This document shows positions 59,101 to 64,000 of a DNA stretch of 64,000 nucleotides, one piece after another. The stretch lies in NCBI RefSeq assembly GCF_037893015.1, contig NC_133663.1, forward strand, positions 3,733,378-3,797,377, in the 5' to 3' direction. This DNA comes from Macrotis lagotis (taxonomy: Eukaryota > Chordata > Mammalia > Peramelemorphia > Peramelidae). Numbering within the stretch: the stretch's first letter is position 1; every line of letters begins with the position of its first letter. The notes beneath the pieces are model-generated. The model was given only the letters and a program-made list of their open reading frames with translations. It was not told the origin of the DNA and did no database searches. The position numbers were made by a program, and so were the translations under genes.

Positions 59101-61917
59101 TCATGAGCATCTTCCCAGAGGATGCTTTGAATAGTCTGGTCACACCTAGAACAGTTTTTTTCTTGTGATCAGATGAATAGAAGGGGAGGGGCAGGGGATA
59201 GGAAACCACAAGACAAACAAAAAGGATGGAAGGAGACAAGAATGTATTAAAAGCTTACTCTATGCAGCCACTGGACAAATACTTTGTCATTTAGTCCCAC
59301 AGTCTTTTTAACAAAGGGGCTGTGTAATTCCCACTCCCTCCAACTTCACAGACTCCTTGGAATTCATAAATCAGAAATTAAGAACACCTGGTTCAGTTCC
59401 ACCCTCCTTTTGCATCTGAGGAAACTGAGGCATAGAGAGGGCTGAGCCCTGTCCAGTCAGCCAGATCACGGATTGCAGAATTATTGATTTCATTCCCCAC
59501 TGTTGTTCCCAGCCCGGACCAGGGGTCCCAGATCTCCCAGTGCTCACCCCCCCCCAACTCTGAGTCTCAAGTGTCACTGCCTTCTCAGTGGGCCCACATC
59601 TTGATTTTTCCCTTACTGTCAGATTTCTGGCCCAGATGCCCTCCTTTTTGCCTTTCCTCTGATACTGGGCAGCCAGAAGAACACGGCTAACCTGTAGTTT
59701 TGTATTTTGGGGAGAAATGAAAAAAGGTTCATGAGAAAGAGGCGGTTCTTGAAGTTCAGGTTAATTCAGACAGAAAATGGGTAGGAGGTGCACTGGGATG
59801 GATGTGAAATATGGACTTTGAGGTCCCAGATTTCCCATCTTAAATCAGGGGCTGGTTCCTCTGGCTAATTAGCCACATGGACACTCCAGACTGCAAAAGC
59901 TCCCCTTCAGGAACTCATACAAGGCCATTTCCTGGCATGGAAGACACCCTGGAGGGTCCTTCTAGGCCACAGAAGCCAAGGGCAAGGTCTGGCAAGGGCC
60001 CACAAGCCGGGGCAGACCCAAGATGCTAACAGACCCTTGCTTGTGTGCTTGGGGTCTGGCCACCCAGTAGATCCAGGGCTGTTGGTCCAGGGCCAGGGAC
60101 CTGGAACTGTGGGAATGGGGAAAAGGGGAGGACCCCCCCCAGAGGACACATTGTCCCTTAGCCTTGTTCCCAGACCTGTCGCTCATTCTCAAGGCTGATC
60201 GTTGAGTCTCTCCTCCTCACTTCTCAACCCTGGACTAGGCCTCACTCCCCTGGCTCTTTATGCTTTTGGCTTTTCTGTTTAAGTCCCGTGCTCCAGGCTG
60301 AAGGGAAACTGTCAGAGCAAGATGGGCCAGTAAAGGCCATTTTTTCTTCATGGGGAATTTGTAAGAATTCTCTGAGCCCCTGCCCCTGAAGAGAGGAGGT
60401 TACAGAGCAGGAAGCCTGTGGGAGAGCTGCCAGTGGTGGGGGCCAAGGCACAGTTGAGCCCTGCAACTCTGAATTCATAGAACAGCCCGTTCAGGATGGG
60501 GCCACGGGGCATGGGTGGGACTGTCCATCCGAGGCCCCTGTCACCAACTGTCTTCTCCAGACCCTGCCAGCTTTCTGATTCAGTGATTTTCTGAAAGCCC
60601 AAAGAGTCCACATGGAACACAAGTGTGGGAGGGAGAGCTTTCAAGTGAGCTTAGAACATCCTGTATTTCCTTCCCCCGCCACACACTTCCAGGTGAAAGC
60701 ACTTTCCATTGGACAGTGAAGCAATAATTGGAGGGTTGGTGCCCCTCAAAGAGGCCTTTGAGGTGCTCTGAGCATGGACATGACCTGACTGTCCTCTTGG
60801 TATGTCCTAAGGTTGACTGAATCTTTGATCAGTACCTCTAGCCTGGTCCTCTTTAGGGCCTTGTGGCTGCCCCAGGGAATGCCTCGGGTCCCTGGCACTG
60901 ACCACTGATCAGCCATTGGAGGCCTTGGCCCCTTCTCTGGAACCAAGGTGACCCTGGAGAGCTCCCTAGAATCCAGAAGAGGAGAATCAGGAACCCAGGA
61001 TCAGCCTAAAGAGGGACAGGTCTTCCTGGCCCTGAGACCAGGCTTTGCTCCCTGTGAAGAGCTGAGGACCCAGTAGATGTCCCTCTGCTCCTCAGACTGT
61101 CCAGGTAGATCTGTCCCTTCCCTGTCTGTGTTCCTTACTTGGCTAGGGATAGAATTAAGCCAGAGGAGTCAAAACAAATGCTTTCTCTCCTCCTCTGCTC
61201 TGGAGCCCACAGATGCTGTTTTCCTGCTCCTCTCTTTCCTTTCTGCTTCTTCTCATGGACAGCAGGATTGTGGGACTCTGCAAAGATCACCGTGTTGAGT
61301 GTTAAAGACCTGGGTATAAATCCTCTGCTCCTCACTTCCCCTTGGGACTTCCAGCTGGCCACTTCCCTCGTGATGTCTTTCTCTGCACCACCCCCCCCAG
61401 CACCATGATTTCCCCATTTCACACAAGTGAGACAGGAGCCAAATTCTAAGAGACTAATTATGACTTGGGTGGAGACATAGCCCAATAGGTCAGGGGGAGC
61501 AGGGGGAGGAAAAAATGAGAACTGGTAATCCCCTTTGTCCCCCAACCTGACACTGGGTGATGAACAGTTCAAAGGGGATCCTTGGGCATTTGTAGTGTCA
61601 CCTTTGTGCAGGAAAAAAGATTTTGTTCCCCCTTATAGCAAATTCTTTCCAGAAAGCTCTTCTTTGGACTATCATGTATCTGGGGGCTCTTGTGCTAACC
61701 TCGTTCACTGAGTGTGTGAGAAAGCCTTTCTGCACTTATTCCATGAGAAGCCCCTTGTGAAGGCTGGAAGATTTGTGGGTTCCGTTTTCACTGGACAGAG
61801 AGGACAGAGAATGAATGGCAGAAAGCCCAGGGATATTAGGCTGATAGAGAATTAGGATGTGAGCCCTGACATGTATTAAGGTCAGTGTGCTCCGAGACTT
61901 TCTCTCCCCCATTCTGT

Positions 61918-62006
61918 TTCTTTCTTCTCTTCTCTTCTCTTCTCTTCTCTTCTCTTCTCTTCTCTTCTCTTCTCTTCTCTTCTCTTCTCTTCTCTTCTCT
62001 TCTCTT

Positions 62007-62064
<58 letters not shown>
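61918..62064 (+). repeat. Compound (TCTTC)n-(TC)n microsatellite
   Basis: About 18 units of TCTTC pass directly into about 26 units of TC, a pure pyrimidine run of nearly 150 bases. Confidence 0.98.
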
Positions 62065-62068
<4 letters not shown>

Positions 62069-62861
62069 ACCAGCACCCTCCCATCAAACCAATCTCTTCA
62101 CTGAACTCTTCCTTTTTTCTGTTACTAAGGTGGAATGATGCTGGCTATTCCCAGGGGCTGATATCTACTATAGCCTCCTGATTGATCTCCTTGCCTTAAG
62201 CCCAGTTCTGACCCCATGGTTCCCCTCTTCAAAAAGTTTTGTAGACTCCCTCCTGACTCTAGGACAGATCATGTAAGAGACTATTTTTATGCCTCTCAGT
62301 GTGTAGGGTGACTCCTTTTGGATGCCTGGCTCTGGACTGGTCCTCACTAGAGTCTCGTTCCTGGGACACCCATACCAAGGGTCCTTGCTCCTCCCCCTCA
62401 GCCCTGGCCACATGTGGGAAGGGCTGGGCCACCTCTGTCCTGGTACAGCCACATACACAGATTGGACTGTTCCAGGAGGGCTGACCTCTCCCCATGCCCA
62501 GCCCCTCTGCTCTGTAGGTACTTCCTGGCATTGCCTCTCACTCTTTCCTCCAGTGATTTTTAGACTGGGGAAACAGAATTTCTAGTTAGAACTCTGTCCC
62601 TATCCACCCCCTGCCTACTCAGGAAGGTTCCTGATGTGCTCTGCCCTCTCTGCTCCCTGCTCCTCTTCCTTCAAACCCCTTTCCTGCTTAGAATTGCTGG
62701 CATTCCCCTCAGCTTTGGGGAGTCCCCTTTCATGTTGACTCCTTCTGCTTTCCCCATGTCAGTGATGAGCTCCCAGGGAACTGAAAATTGTAATTCCCAA
62801 CTGACCTGTCAGGGCAGTCAGTCTAGACTAGAGTAAGTGCTAGATAGAAATCATAACCCAT

Positions 62862-63150
62862 GAAAGGAAAGAAGACAGAAAAGAAGGAAGGATAGAGGAA
62901 AGGGAATGAGGGAAGGAAAGGAAGAAAGGAAAGAGGAAGAAAAGGGAAGGGGAGAAAGAAAGGAAGGAAGAAAATATGAATGAAGGAAGAAACAGAGAGG
63001 GAAGAAAGGAGGGAAAGGAGAAAGGAAGGAAGAAAGAGGAAAAGAAGACAGGAAGGAGGAAAGAGAGGAAGGAAGCAGTAGGGAAGGAAGGAAGGAAGGA
63101 AGGAAGGAAGGAAGGAAGGAAGGAAGGAAGGAGGGAAGGAAGGAAAGAAG
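62862..63150 (+). repeat. Purine tract with (GGAA)n core
   Basis: Nearly 290 bases of A and G with few interruptions. Perfect GGAA units at about 63081-63131. Confidence 0.97.
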
Positions 63151-64000
63151 CATTCCTTGTTTGGGAGCTGATCCTGAATTTCAGGACAGATCTTTCACCT
63201 AGTGCAGGGCCAAGAGGGGAACAGAAGAGAAAGGCAGGCCTTTGCAGAGCCTTGCTGAGCTCTGTTGGCAGTCTGCAGTCCTGGTTTCCTTCATATTCAA
63301 ATCCATTGCTCAGGGAGCCTGGCCAGAGCTACAAGTCCAATACCAGCTCCCTCTGGGAAGTCTGGAGGACAACCCTGAGTTTCCCCCTCTCCTTTTCTAA
63401 GCCCCTCTAAACTTCTCTGCCTGTTGCCCAGTCCCTGGGAGCACTCTTGGTGGAACCCCCCTCCCCCCAATTTTCCCACTGAACCAAGAGCAGAGAAGGG
63501 AGGACACAGAACTGCTTCTTCCCACCAATGGCACTTGGTTTCCCAGCCTCCAGCTTCCAACCTTGGCCTTGGGCATTCCTACTATGGTGACCAGAGCCTG
63601 GCATGGCAGCATCAGTCTAAGGTTCCTCTCAGTGTCTTGTCAGATGTGTTGTCCAGGGCTGGGTGCAAGACCTAAATTAAGTGAGCTAATCCCTATGCTC
63701 CAAGCCAAGGGCCCGGGAGGTTGTCTCCAGAAACCACTGTCTCCCATTCACACCTAATTGTCACCTGGGTGGAGTTGTCCTTGTTTGCTGATTTGCATTT
63801 TGGTTTCAACCCAGTGGAAGCCAATTAAAGGAAGTGAAACTCTATCAGGGTATCCACTCTGCCCAGTGCTTGGCCAAGGAGGGGTCTCTTGTGATTGAGG
63901 CAGCGCCAAGAACCTGTCAAAACATGGATCCTGTAAGCTGGGGAGGCTGACTCGGCCCAACTCCGACATGCCAAAAGAGAGCTGCAGCTGGTACAGAGGT

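Larger units (their letters stand above)
54949..64000 (+). other. ATP13A4 intron 1 (presumed, continues past the window)
   Basis: Starts GTAAGTCTGG. No acceptor plus exon encoding the next conserved segment was found. Contents: MIR copies in reverse (about 56235-56400, 58370-58510, 59390-59470) and plus strand (about 58660-58715), microsatellites listed separately, and otherwise unassigned sequence. Confidence 0.65.

Noticed and set aside
61882-62181. Ser/Leu and Arg/Glu repeat frames
   Set aside because: Translation of the TCTTC/TC microsatellite.

Overview
The window is vertebrate nuclear DNA, most likely from a marsupial. The basis is its interspersed repeats: tRNA-type SINEs with the marsupial GGGGCAGCTAGGTGG head, a SINE with an RTE-like 3' tail, L1 copies of the marsupial type, and much L2, CR1/L3 and MIR. 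Several SINEs carry the 'TAATAATTACCTAGCTG' variant, which I associate with Australian (possibly dasyurid) species. That finer placement is from memory and uncertain.

Two protein-coding genes are recognisable, arranged head to head. On the minus strand, from about 23.1 kb down to the left edge, lies the 5' part of OPA1, the mitochondrial inner-membrane dynamin-like GTPase. Nine coding exons can be placed to the base: 1, 2, 3, 4, alternative 4b, 5, alternative 5b, 6 and 7. Their lengths (32, 319, 97, 108, 54, 59, 111, 54, 105 nt) join without breaking frame into 313 codons with 4b and 5b, or 258 without them. The GTPase domain and the rest of the gene lie beyond the left edge. A CpG island at about 22.33-23.42 kb covers exon 1 and the promoter and contains NRF-1-like and ETS-like motifs.

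On the plus strand, the first coding exon of an ATP13A4-type P5B ATPase (21 codons) lies at 54886-54948 and ends in a consensus donor. No second exon is recognised before the right edge. OPA1 next to ATP13A4, divergently transcribed, is the arrangement I recall from human chromosome 3, so the locus appears syntenic.

Between the genes (about 23.4-54.9 kb) I see no other convincing gene. The interval holds L1 fragments, L2 and CR1/L3 remnants, SINEs, MIR-type copies, long (CT)n, (GA)n and related microsatellites, and a 323-bp duplication at 99.4% identity (43395-43717 and 45189-45511). The right end (54.9-64 kb) is presumed ATP13A4 intron 1, with large pyrimidine and purine tracts. I recognised no endogenous retrovirus, CRISPR array, rRNA or free-standing tRNA gene. 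I found no convincing novel system. The items most worth checking are the OPA1 N-terminal divergence and its exon 5 shortening, the promoter motif cluster, and the recent duplication.
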